Source of the DNA: Jaminaea rosea
Taxonomy: Eukaryota > Basidiomycota > Exobasidiomycetes > Microstromatales
Assembly (NCBI RefSeq): GCF_003144245.1
Contig: NW_020289984.1
Coordinates: forward strand, 186,001-250,000
DNA length: 64,000 nucleotides
Direction of reading: 5' to 3'
In this document: in pieces, positions 44,703 through 56,100 of the stretch
Position numbering within the stretch: the first letter of the stretch is position 1
Layout: the number at the start of each line of letters is the position of its first letter
Notes under the pieces: generated by a model
The model's input: the letters and a program-made list of their open reading frames with translations, nothing else
Database searches by the model: none
Told to the model about the DNA's origin: nothing
Translations under genes and position numbers: made by a program

Positions 44703-44956
44703 GACGATGTAGAGGTGATGTAGGGTAAAATCAAGAAGTCAGTCTAGTCACCCTCGTCACCATTGCAACATTGCCGCTCTTGCCGTCCTCGGTCGCCTCG
44801 TCTCGGATCGGAAGAGGAGCTCGTCTGTGCAGTCGAGCGGACAGAGCGAGGCGGGGAGCGGGCTGAGAATTTCAAAAGTCGTCTTCGGAGTCGCCCGACT
44901 GTGGATGGAGGGATTCGCCGCTGTTTCTCGCCATCACCACCACATTACATCCCAAC

Positions 44957-46579
44957 ATGGAGACAAACGGAGCAGTCGCCTCGTCGTCATCTTCATCGCC
45001 ACGTACCGCGCCACCAACATCGCAGCAACCGCGCATCGATGAGCTCATCCTCGATGCTGGGCCTCTCCTTGCTCAGCTACCTCTGCGTGGTATGGCAAAG
45101 AAGTTCTACGTGCCGCCAATGGTAATGGCTGAGCTAAAGGACAAGAAGGCGCGCGATCACTTGGAGTTCCTCAAGGTTGGAGGCCTCGATCTAGAAGTGA
45201 GGGAAGCAGGGCCTGAGGCTCTTGCTGCAGTCATCGCATTCGCAAAGAAGACGGGGGATTATGCCGTCTTGTCGCGCCCGGACTTGTCAGTTCTGGCCCT
45301 GGCTTATGCTCTCGAGGTGCAGAGACACGGAACCTGGAGGATACGAGATGAAGTGGGAGGCAAGACGGGTCAGCAGATGCATGAGGCGAGGAGGATGGTG
45401 GAGCAGCCGGCTGAGACAGGGCCGTCTTCATCATCAGCGGCAACTGCTGAGCGCAGGCGAGAGGAGAATGGTTTCCAGGCAGAGACGACCGTCGAGCAAG
45501 ACGAGCCAGTGGAGCACTCAGCCGCCGCGCCCGCTACCGAGGCCCAGTCAATACATTCAATCGCTGACGAAGAAGAGGAAGCCAGCGAGGCAGAGATTGC
45601 CGCCGCTATCGCCAAACTCGATTTACAGTCACAGCAGAATGGATCCTCGACTCACGGGGAGAATGCCGACGAGGAGGAGCACGAGGACGACGAAGGCTGG
45701 ACACACGTTGGCTCGTCTTCGAAACGCGTCGCTCGCGAACAAGAAGATTACGGCGGCAGCGATGGCGAGGGAGAGTGGGTCACATCGGAGAATATTACGA
45801 AGCAGAAGCAGCGTGACCTTGGCCTGGTAACAGATGAGGCTATGGAAGCCATGCGTGGCGACTCTGCTGTCAAAGAGGCAGTCGACCCTTCAAATTCGAC
45901 CGGCCCCTCCAAGCCTTCGCGCAATCGCAAAGGCAAAAAGGGTCCCTCCCGCATGACCGTAGCAACGATGACGGCAGACTACGCAGTGCAGAATGTCCTC
46001 ATTCAGATGGGTCTTTCTCTCGTCTCCACCGAGGGCTTACGCATTCAGAAAGTCCGCAGCTGGGTGCTCCGCTGCCACGCCTGCTTCAAGCTGTGCAAGG
46101 ATAGCGAGAAGAAGTTTTGCCCTCACTGCGGTAACCCGACACTGCTAAGGACGAGCGTGACGAGCGCTGCACCTGGTGCGAAAGGTGCTGCTACGGACGA
46201 GGGGCTACAGGTACACCTCAAGAAGAATTTCCAATATAAGAATCGGGGCACCATCTATTCTCTGCCCGCCCCTAAGCCTTCCTCCTCGTCAGCTCTCAAA
46301 GACCCCAAGCGTCGTGCTGTGCCTATCCTGAGGGAGGACCAGCCCGAGTGGCAGAGAAGCGTAGAGAGGGAGAGGGTCCGCAAGCATAAGGAGCAAAAGG
46401 CGCTGGACAAGTCACTGGAGAAAGGCTTCGATACACTGAGTGCGAGGTACGACGATCCGGACTTCATGACTGGATTGCTTGGTGGGGACTCGAGTAAGGG
46501 GTGGGAGGGAGGTCTGCCGGCTGTGGGGGCTGGCAGGCGCAACCCAAATCAGGCGAGACACGGAAGGAGGAGAAAGTGA
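44957..46579 (+). CDS. NOB1: 20S pre-rRNA D-site endonuclease NOB1
   Basis: Single exon, 540 residues. The N-terminal PIN domain begins with DELILDAGPLLAQLPLRG and continues KKFYVPPMVMAELKDKKARDHL and LSRPDLSVLALAYAL, with the catalytic acidic residues in place. The zinc ribbon near residue 372 (RCHACFKLC...KKFCPHCGNPTL) and the C-terminal block HLKKNFQYKNRGTIYSLP are diagnostic. An acidic, disordered linker lies between them. NOB1 cleaves 20S pre-rRNA at site D to form mature 18S rRNA in the cytoplasm. The start is 254 bp from the start of the divergent D2HGDH gene. Confidence 0.96.
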   Translation: METNGAVASSSSSSPRTAPPTSQQPRIDELILDAGPLLAQLPLRGMAKKFYVPPMVMAELKDKKARDHLEFLKVGGLDLEVREAGPEALAAVIAFAKKTGDYAVLSRPDLSVLALAYALEVQRHGTWRIRDEVGGKTGQQMHEARRMVEQPAETGPSSSSAATAERRREENGFQAETTVEQDEPVEHSAAAPATEAQSIHSIADEEEEASEAEIAAAIAKLDLQSQQNGSSTHGENADEEEHEDDEGWTHVGSSSKRVAREQEDYGGSDGEGEWVTSENITKQKQRDLGLVTDEAMEAMRGDSAVKEAVDPSNSTGPSKPSRNRKGKKGPSRMTVATMTADYAVQNVLIQMGLSLVSTEGLRIQKVRSWVLRCHACFKLCKDSEKKFCPHCGNPTLLRTSVTSAAPGAKGAATDEGLQVHLKKNFQYKNRGTIYSLPAPKPSSSSALKDPKRRAVPILREDQPEWQRSVERERVRKHKEQKALDKSLEKGFDTLSARYDDPDFMTGLLGGDSSKGWEGGLPAVGAGRRNPNQARHGRRRK

Positions 46580-47011
46580 GCGTGAGAGTGTGTGAGACAC
46601 CTGTAATACTACTGTATGGGATCTGGCTTGCTTTCGCAATGTGGACGGCTCGCTCGGCAGCGCACCGTTCAAGTGTTGTTCTCTGCTGCTTCAGCGCCGC
46701 TCGCGTCGACGCCTTTTGGACTGCTCATCGTCTCCCTCTCCGACCGCGTTTCGCCCGCCCGCTCGCTCCATTGGCCTGTTCCGCTCGCTCCTCGTTTCGT
46801 TCCCTTCAACGCTTCCAAATTCACCGACCACCCCTGTCGCCCCTCTGACAGCTTCTTGCTTCGCAATTTCTCCTTTCTGAGCTCTTACCATCATCACTGC
46901 TAAGCTTGTCACGACACGGCGCGCGCACTCGCAGCTACCCTAGCATACAACCTCATCTGCCACGACTCCGACCTGCATTGACGCCACTTTTACGCACCAC
47001 CACGAAATGAG
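46580..47011. other. Intergenic region with two-codon upstream ORF
   Basis: 432 bp ahead of the coiled-coil gene, pyrimidine-rich near its right end. At 47007-47015 the string ATGAGATGA forms a two-codon upstream ORF whose stop overlaps the main ATG at 47012. Confidence 0.55.
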
Positions 47012-50000
47012 ATGAACAACACGACTTTGTCCACTCCGTCTACCTCATCGTCTCGAGGCAGCGCAGGGGACAGCAGCCACGCTCAGATCCGCACACGATC
47101 AGATAGCATGACGGGCAGCGGCGGCGATCCTTCTAGCCGGTCCATCCTCCCCGGCTCCAGTCTCTTAGGCCTCAGCACCCCCGAACGGCCTGGCGGCTCG
47201 TCTTCCTCCTCCTCAGGCGGTACACTTCGACACAAGGCCTCGCTCCTCTCTGTCAGATCCTACGATGGAGGTCGATGCTCCTCCCCAGCTCCATCAACAC
47301 ACAGCGTCCTCTCTGCCCTCGAAGACGACGACCCGGACGCGATTGAGGACCTCGAAGACTCTATGCGACATAGTGGCACAATTGATGAGTTTACGAGGAT
47401 TATCACTGAATTTCGCGTGGAGCGGAAACGCCGAATGCAGAATAGTAGTGGGAGTAATGGAAGCCGACGAGGCAGGGAGAGTAGCGGCCTTGTTGTTGGT
47501 AGCGGTGAGCCACCTGCGTCAAGAAGCACGACGCCTACTCCGCCGAGAGTAGGGCAAGACAGTGGACTGCTTCCGCCAGCAAATGGGAGAGATAGTTTTG
47601 AGTCGACTAGTGGGGATGTAGATTCGCAGCAGAGGAGAAGGTGTACATGTTGCTGTGGGCAACATAATTGCGAAAGAGCGAAAAGAGCAACGGAGGAATG
47701 GGCGGACATGGAGTCGTGAGTATTGGCAAGGCATCGGAAGACCTCCATACCATCGCTTGTAGCTCGCTGACGACCCTTTTCGTTCATCGCTTCATAGCGA
47801 TCTCCGTCTCGCCGCTGAGATTGGCCAAGCTCTCCTCCGAAAGCACGACGACCTTTCTGCCCAAACTTCAACGATCGAAGCACGCCATGCATCTCAAGTA
47901 GACAGCCTAATGAGCAAGCTTGCTTCCAGTATCAAGGAGTCAAACGACTACTCTCGACGTTTAGCGGCTACTACTCTCAACCTCGAGGCAGCCGACTCGA
48001 GCAATCGGGCCCTGCTCGCCGAGCTGGACAACTGTCGGCGAGAGCTGTCACGCATCAAAGGCGAGAAGGCACAGCTTGTTGCTGCGGACAGCAAAGCACA
48101 GAGGCTGGCAAGGGAGCTGGAGGATACTCAGCAGGAGGTCCTTGCTGAGCGCGAAAAGAGAGAAGCGGCTGAAGCGAGGAGTAAACGGGCGGCCGAAAGA
48201 GTAACGCAGTTGAGTGAAGCATTGAAGAGGCAAGTAGACGAGGGCCAGACAGCACGGCAGACTGATGCAACGGGTGCGAAACTCGGGGAGGACATCGTTG
48301 AGGCTGCGAAGGAGCGCTTCAGGGCTAGCGTCGCTGCTGCGCAGCAGGCCGGCGAAGCTGCTTTATCATCGACAGCCGTCGACGCCAGCGAGCTTGCGGC
48401 CATGGCGTCTGCGAATGAAGCCCTAGAGAAGCAGGTTGACCAGACGACCGCCCTTCTCGCGGCCGCCAACGAAGAGCTGGCCACATTGAGGGAGGAGCGC
48501 GCGGGTTTCTTGAACACGGGTACATCCTCTGCAGGTGGACGCAGTATCCCATTCCTGGGCCGCTCCACGCACGCACGCAGCGCCAGCGGAATGAGTGATG
48601 GGCATCATCGCCTTGCTTTGGCTTTTGCTCACCAGCAGCACCTTCAACAGGATCTCAACAGCTCAAGCGCTAGCCAAGCAGATGAAACGGCCGTGCCAGG
48701 AGGAGGGGCTCCCTCGCCCTCTCTGGCCGACGAGCTCTCTTCGCACGAAATGGTCGCTCAGCCTTCACGCTCTCCGTCTGGTCGCCCACTCTCACTCAGT
48801 CTTCATCGCCCGCTACTCCTCTCCGATCGCTCTGCGAGCAGAGCATCTGCCAGGAGTGATGTTTCCCCGCGGCTGGGCGGAAGTCGTCTGCTATCTCCGA
48901 CGATGCCTCCATTTGAGCAGGGGTCTGCAGCAACGTCAGCAAGCATTACGACGCATGCTGCACCTGCAGCAACAGCAGCACCAGTTGCAAGCTACACATC
49001 ATCCCCTGGAACGACCGTAGACTCTGCCGCGACTGTCAGCGCAGGTAGACGGTCTGTCAGCTCTGAGGCCCAAAAGATACGAGCGGAATATACTGCTATG
49101 CACGCCGCCGCCCCCCCTCCGCCTTCCGACAACGGCTCGACAAGCGATACGATGAGTAGCGCTGCTCCCTCAGCCTCGACCGCTCCGACGAGCTCCGCTG
49201 CTCACGCTCCCGTCCGCAGCTCATCGACATCCTTACCTCCGGCCGCGCCAAAGCGCGATCCCCGCACATCGCATCTTCTCACCCTTCTCGACTACGTTAC
49301 GCGACTCTATACTCGACTTTCGACTGCGGACGTTGACTCCCTGTCTCGCCGTCTGCAGCGCCAACACTTGGCGGGCGGAGATGTCGGCTACTTGGCGAAG
49401 GTGACGATCCAGGGGATCACCCGCGACGCCGAGGGGTTGAGGGAGCACTTCAGGCGTCTCATCGAGCAGGAGGCACGCGAGCGCCAGGTCCAACCGGCGG
49501 AGGGAACAAAGAGTGATGCAGCCTCTTCGCGCTCCTCTGAAGCAGGGGCAGTAGGCACAGCAAATCCACAGCTGGAGAGTCTGTTGACTCGCAAAGACTT
49601 CTTCACGCTAGTCAAGTTGCTGAGGGACGTCCTTTTCGAGCTCGCGAGGCTACGAAGCTGTATCAATGAGGTGCAGCTTAACCCGGGGCATGCGACAAGA
49701 ATTTTGAATGAGCATCTGAATGGCGGGCAGGGGAGTGGGAAAGGAGAGGAAAAGGGTGTGGGAGGATGGTTTGGAAAGCTACTTGCCGGTGGACTCGCAG
49801 TCGCTGGTGGTGGGAGCGGTCAGTCTTCGGCAACTCCTGCCTCAGCAGCGCCCCCTTTGTCTGCTACCGCTTCGAATGCGGCAGCGAGTCCCGCCGCAGA
49901 TGCAGGCGACGGCGCTTCTCCTGCCGCCGGCCAGGCTACGCTTACAAGAGGAGCAAGCATCAGTCGCCCAGCGAGTCGGTCAGGACCTGCCGGCCTGGCG

Positions 50001-51164
50001 AATTCCGCGGCTTCATCACTACAACGCTCGGTCTCACGCGGAGCAGCTGTAGCTAGTCGCCCCTCAACGGTCGCCGTAGAAGTCAAGGGTGGGACCCGCG
50101 CTACATCCGCCGAGTTCCCTCAGGATCAAACGGAAGGCCCAAGCACCGCGTCATCAATATCAGCTGCCGCCCCTGGAGGCCTGACACGGCCGATGCCTCG
50201 AGCGACACGGGGTCGCTCCGGTCTGCTAGGCGTACCGGGCTCTTCATCCGTCGGCGCGGGCGCTCCTCACCCTCACCTCCTTTCGCGGGTACAGAGCCGC
50301 AACCTCAGCGGTCTCTTCGCCGGCGCTCCAGCTGATGCATGGGAGTCGCTGCGTACTACAAATGCGCCGGTGCCAAGCTCGGGTACTACCACTAGTGCGA
50401 CCCACGACTTCATTCGCTCGCCGGGATATCATGGTCGCAATCGCCCACTTTCGCGAATAGTGGACGATGATGAGGTTTCATTGCACCATGGAAAGCCTGG
50501 ATGGGGGTCGGATGACAGTGGAGACCCGACGGCAGCGGACTCTAGTCGCAGAGGCTTGCAACGGCGCCCGCGCGGCCTGTCTGACAGCTCGATTCACTCG
50601 ACCTTTCTCGAGCACGGAACTGCTGAAGGCGAGGAGAACAACGCCAAAAGCTCTTCAGGCCACGGCTTAGGCATCTCTCACGGCGCGAGTAGCAGTCATG
50701 CCGCCCCTGCGGGTCGTATCATGAGCCGAGCAACTTTGGCCTTGCAGGCGCCCATTGCGTTGAAAGGAGGAGGAGGAGCCGGAACTGCTTCTGTGACGCG
50801 GGCATACGGTTCGAGCAGGCAGTACGACGAGGAGGACGAGGACACTGACGGCGACACGGCTAGCACGCTAAGCGTGAAGGCTCCTCCTTCCACTGGTAGC
50901 GGTGCCGACAAAGCACGTTCGAAGCCGGCTCGGCCGAACACCGCAAGTGGCACGGGCGGAGGCCTGCTCTCTGGCCTCGGGCAAAGTATGTGGTCCGGCT
51001 TCCCCTCGTTACGACCTCAGCCCTCTACTGCTACGTTGAGCACAAGCGCTGCTGCCAGTGTCGCAGCTGTGCTTTCCTCATCACCCGGGCATGTGAGCAC
51101 GATGAGGCCCGGAGGTGGGAGTGGGGGTGGGTTGGGAGGGAAGATGGGTCGCGATGGTGCGTGA
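47012..51164 (+). CDS. Large coiled-coil protein with CC1-box-like motif (putative dynein adaptor)
   Basis: Two exons (47012-47715, 47798-51164; 82-bp intron, phase 2) encode 1356 residues. The first ~115 residues are Ser-rich; then DPDAIEDLEDSMRHSGTIDEFTRIITEFR, and a cysteine cluster RRRCTCCCGQHNC. Just across the splice comes DLRLAAEIGQALLRKHDDL (~236-254), which has the AAxxG-xxLL pattern of the CC1 box of BICD-, TRAK- and HAP1-type dynein adaptors. A coiled coil follows to ~400. The middle is low complexity; a folded block lies near residues 675-810 (LLTLLDYVTRLYTRLSTAD, LLTRKDFFTLVKLLRDVLFEL). The tail is again disordered. Adaptor function is inferred from the motif only; I do not recognise a named orthologue. 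Confidence 0.8.
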
Positions 51165-51432
51165 GAAGATGGCGGGCAGACGGCTCGCATCGTCCCGGAG
51201 ACTGAGACTTTGTATCATATTCGCTGTGCGACTCTCTTCCACTCTTTGCACTTCCTTCCCCTGCAGCCGGTTGACGAATCAGGGTCGTCTCTTCAGTCGT
51301 CGCCGACGCTTCCTGCTGTGCTGAGAGACTCGCGAGAGACTAGCATTGAGCGAGCCCTCTCCCTTATAAATCGGTCTCGATCGTGCGACTTGCGCAGTCA
51401 ACACGCGACCTCGACGAATGCGAAGAGACGAG

Positions 51433-51477
51433 AAGGCAGATCTATGGTACTTGAATACCAATTTGCAAATCTGCCTT
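51433..51477 (+). other. Nested inverted repeat (predicted hairpin)
   Basis: Outer arms AAGGCAGAT (51433-51441) and ATCTGCCTT (51469-51477) are perfectly complementary; an inner pair TGGTA/TACCA encloses the loop CTTGAA. The element lies about 65 bp downstream of a TATA-like string. It could be part of a non-coding RNA, a 3'-end element of the preceding gene, or chance. Confidence 0.4.
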
Positions 51478-52673
51478 GAAGTTCACGCGACACAAGCGTG
51501 CGTGGCTCCCCGGCTTCTTTCCTTTTGATATCGCTGCGCCTCGCCTCCATCCCCGCCTAGAGGGGTGAGAGGATCAGCAGACAGATGATCGGGCGACAAC
51601 GGGGCAACGATGATGGGAGAGCTCCTCGGCCGCTGCTAGCGGCTGCGTCCACGGGTCTCTTTTGGCGTTGATATCGTCATCGCAGCCCGCTTGCTCGCGT
51701 CGCTGGACCCGCATCTAAGGGTCGCAGACTCCGGGCAGCCGAGCAGTCGAGCAGTCGCGCGATGGGGCAAATGCGACGCCACCCGAGAAGCGTGAGCCGG
51801 CCGCCACAGCAGCAGGCACCACGGCTGGGTGGTACCTCGGCCATGAGATGCCGCGACCCGTTCACAGCCTCAGCTCGAAAGGAGAGGGTAAGAGAAGAGA
51901 CAGAGTGGTGCTTGAGAGCGAGGGCGGCTACTGATTGTGTGTGAGCAATGCCCCGTGAGTGAGCGAGCGGGCGACGAACGCTCACGATGTGGATGCACTA
52001 GCAAGAAACCACTTCTGCTGCACACAAAACGAGACGTGCGCGGGCATTTTGCTCGAAGGCGCAAGTCAGGGTCAATGGACCCTGGAAAGCGCTCAGATGC
52101 CCAGATGGGCTGAACAGTCGCTCTCCGCTGATCCCGTCTAGCGACGAGTCGCCACAGAAAGAATCGCGCCTGGCGTCCGCGTCCAAAGGCCGTCGCTTTG
52201 TGATAGCCTCTTGCTTCTGCTCCTCTCGATGGATGCGCTATGCGATGGAAGCCCACTCAATCTCAACTCGGATTAAGGGTGTCTGTGACTGGCTCATCAC
52301 AGGAATCAAATCCTTTTCATTGTGGTCATCATCTCATTGAGAGATTCCTTTGTTTCTCTCTGACCTGGTGGACCGCCCCGCGTCACTGTCCCGCTCTCGC
52401 ACTTGCCTTGCCTCCGACTGTGCCGCATCGAAGCTGCCGCCGCATCGCCGCCGCATCTCCGTGCCAAGCCCAACATCATCCCGGCCCTTCGCGCCTCACG
52501 ACGACGGTGACGACGACACGACAATAGCCTCTCGGTCTAGCCGGTCCAGGCTCCAGCGCGAGAACTACGCAAAGCAGCCGCATCGTTTTCGTCCAACACA
52601 AGCCGGCCCAAGAACGCTGCCTTCACTATCAAGGGCGCCCCGCTTTTTCTCCCTTCGGGTCTAATAACGTCAG

Positions 52674-52700
52674 GCGTGCGTGCGTGCGTGCGTGCGTGCT
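52674..52700. repeat. GTGC tetranucleotide microsatellite
   Basis: Several consecutive GCGT/GTGC units with one interruption, upstream of the RhoGEF ATG. Confidence 0.8.
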
Positions 52701-52771
52701 TGTGCGTGCCGTGCCTGCTTCCGCGTTCGTCTGGTTCCGCCGCCTCCGACGCCGCCTCGCCGCTGCCCTCG

Positions 52772-52797
52772 CTCTCCCTCTCTCTCTCTCTCTCTCA
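52772..52797. repeat. CT dinucleotide microsatellite
   Basis: Near-perfect run of CT units in the presumed leader of the RhoGEF gene. Pyrimidine tracts near starts are common in this window. Confidence 0.85.
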
Positions 52798-53129
52798 CCA
52801 CTCCTTCAACCTCACCACGCCAATATCTTGGCTTCGGCCACACGAGCCCCTTTCCACTTCCTTGTGCTGACGGGCAAAGCCAACTAGCATCGTCTGTCAT
52901 CGCTCGCACAAACCTCTCGCCCCACGACCGATCTCTGAGGCGGGAGCGACGCCCGTCCCCTGTGGCTCCCACAATACACGACGAGGCGAGCGCACAAACC
53001 TCTCTTTCCATCTCGTACCGTCCCGGCATTGTGACCGTACCAAAGGGCACACACCCATTGTCTCGGGGCTATCCGCCCGAAGACGTTGCCTTGGCCAGCA
53101 TTTCTTCTTCATCTAGCTTTTCACCGGCC

Positions 53130-56100
53130 ATGGACGACGACGACAACGCAGAGGCATCAACGTCGAGAACCATGCCATCTCAACCGCCAGGAACAATCAA
53201 GGACCTACCCGCCTTCTCAGACGTACTGCGTTCCTCGTCTCCATCTCTTGCATCGCCCGAGGAGGTCTTCTTCACTCCAAGAGCAGGCTCTCCCTTCTTC
53301 CCTACCAGCATGTCCGCTCTCCCAGCCACTGCGAGCAAAGTCTCCCATCGCGATCCTTCCTCTTCCTCATCCTCTCGCTCCATTTCGCCATCCAATCTCC
53401 TACGCAAGCCCATCTACGACGTCAATTCAACTGCACCCAGCCGCCGTAGCACAGATCCAGAGGCGCAGAGCGATTCGAGCGAGTCGTCATCCAAGACAGA
53501 GACGGCTAGCATCGCTACCATCACGCAGTCGCAGCGAGACAAACCTCTCCCGCCGTCGCCGCTGTCGATAGAAGCAATGTCATCCCCACCACCAGCAGAC
53601 GAGACGGTGACGGAAAGGTTGACGCAATCTCGGGGTCTGGCCCCCGCCCTCGCTACCCTCGATCTATCTGCAGCGGCATCTACTGCCCCATCCCTGCTGC
53701 CAGCTCGACTGCGCCAGGGTCTCATCGAGGAAGGCTTGTCCGAAGTGGCAGCCACGACTGAGCAGGAGCTCATGGTTGGGAGAACAGAGCCGGAGGTGGC
53801 TTCTGCCCTCGCCGCAGTAGACGCTCTCGCTGCCGTCGACATGACAGATCGTCAAGCCTCGAGCTCCAGCGATATCAGCCGCACACCTTCGACGTCGACT
53901 ACGGGGTCCATCACTACGCAAAGTCAGATTTCGACCGAGACGTCGCCCTCTACCGTATCCAGCGAAGCAGCTGACGACCTCAAGACCGTTCGGCCGGACA
54001 GCAACGACCAAACGCCACCGAACTTGCTGTCCGAGAAGGACCTACAGTCCAAGCTGCGTCGCTACCACGCCCTGGTTGAATTGGTTGAGACGGAGCAATC
54101 GTACGCTCGCGATCTCAGTGCGCTGGTGCACGTCTACATGGATTCACTCCACCTCCAGCAATACTTTGAAGATCATCCGGCGCGCATCGAAGTTGTGGTC
54201 CGCAACTCTCCCGAGCTGGCTCAACTGCACGCCGAGGTGGCAATGGACCTTGAGCGCATACTCGACGAGAACTGCATCGGGCCTGGAGACGTCGGGAGTG
54301 AGAGCGATAAAGCCGTCAGCCCTGGAGTCGATGCAGCCATCGTGGCAGTCGGAAGTTACTTTGCCAAGCTGGATGGCAGACTGGTCCTCTACCAGGAGTT
54401 CTGCGCTCGTCATGCAGAAGCGCTGGCCGTTATCAGAGAGGCCGAGAAGAGACACAACGGAGAGGACTTTGCTGCATTTGAACGACTGTGCGGTAACATC
54501 TTGAGGAGTAGGCCGAGTCCATCGCGCAACGCGTCTGTGACGGACCTTTCGAGACAGTACCACTCTCGCTCGGGCTCGTCGACTCCGGCGCGTGCGGTGA
54601 CACCGCTGCCTAGTGGCCTTTCTCCCATGACGCCAGCGACAGCTTCAGCTGATGGATCCGCTTCGAGCGATTCGACCTTTTCTGCACGGCCAAGCGGGCG
54701 ATTGACGTTCGCAGACCTGCTCATCAAGCCTATTCAAAGGCTGTGTCTTTATCCACTCGTGCTGCACACTCTTCTCAAGCACACAGGCGCAGAGGACGGC
54801 GGGCGCGACGAGCTCGAGGCGGCATTGGTGACCGTGAAACGGGTGGCTGACGAAGTCGACGCAGCAGGCAGGCAACGCGAGCAAATGCTCCTTGCCGAGT
54901 TGATTGCATCACGCGTCGAGGCACACGCTATCATCACCAAGCCACTCCTTGCATCCATGGGCTTCGTCTCGCTCTCCGGCACCCTTGACGTTCTCTACCA
55001 CCATGCCACCTTTTCGCCTCTCACGGCACCACTGCGATTCCGCTTCCTGGGACTCTTCCTCTACAACGAAGGCCTGCTGATGGTCAAGGTGCGCAAGGGC
55101 GGGGCATACGATCCATTGCATTGGTTTCCATTGAGGGATGCCGAGATCAGCTCCGTGGAGGAAGACGAAGGAGTTCTGCCGCACGCATTTAGGCTGAGCG
55201 TCAAGGGCCAGCATCATTTTGAACTTGCGGCGTCCAGCTCAAGGGAGAGGGCGTTGTGGGTGGAGAAATTAATGGCGGCCATGGCGGCCGATTCGCTCGA
55301 GGCGACGACGACGCTGGCCGAGGCCAAGGGCAGCAGCTTCCCCTCGAATCTGCCCTGCCTGCGAGACCCTTCATTAAGCTCTGCAAGTGACGCGAAGCGC
55401 GACCCTCTGAGCGAGTTTCTCGCTCAACAGAGCGCCTCGGCCAACTCGTCCGAGGTGCTAGTGCGGTACGCCACCCTCCCGCAGCGAGCCGTCATCGATC
55501 GGGGGATGATCTTCTCAGACTCTATTCTGGGCGCCAGAGCTATCACGCAGCAGGACGGAACTTTCACGCCAGGAGGGTCGATCACCAAGTCGTCGGCGGG
55601 CAGTACAAATACCACGCCTGGCGCCACTACTCCCGTCGCAGGCCTCACTGCATGGCCAGCGAGCGCCTCTGCTTCTTCGACGTCCTCCCTCAGCGCCGCG
55701 GTCGGAGCCGCGATGGGTTTGGCACGGGTGGCCAAGCGCACAAGCAGGCAGAGCATCAACGCCAATGTTTTTGAGATGGCTGCGCACCAGCACGTGGCTG
55801 CAGAGGAGCAGAGGATTGCAGCCGCGACGCGTGCGGAGGAGCTTGAAGCTGCCGCAGCAGCCGTGGCAAGTAGCAACACCGCTCGTCGCACAGGTCGCCC
55901 CACCCTCCGACCACAGTCGATGATTCTCGCCTTTGGGTCAAGCTCGAACGCAAATTCGCCAAACTCTACGGCGCCCACAGCCCAGTCTCTTCAGTTTCCT
56001 TTTACGAGCACGAGCGGGTCGGATGTTGTGCTCGACTCCCCGCCTACCACGCCCTTTGCGCACCTGAGTCAGCAGAGTAGCGAGGGATCGGCAACGGGAA

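Larger units (their letters stand above)
51165..53129. other. Long intergenic region with hairpin and short repeats
   Basis: About 1.97 kb with no supportable protein gene. It contains a TATA-like TTATAAAT at 51364-51371, a nested inverted repeat at 51433-51477, and in its right part a GTGC-type repeat at about 52674-52700 and a CT repeat at about 52772-52797, both probably in the RhoGEF leader. The frame is open from 52680 but has no ATG before 53130. Confidence 0.55.

Noticed and set aside
47260-47892. 210-codon minus-strand ORF opposite the coiled-coil gene
   Set aside because: Overlaps a well-supported exon and intron; composition reflects the Ser codons of the sense strand.
52680-53129. 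N-terminal extension of the RhoGEF frame starting with Cys/Ala/Arg-rich sequence
   Set aside because: It begins at a GTG inside a GTGC microsatellite and has no ATG; better read as leader sequence.
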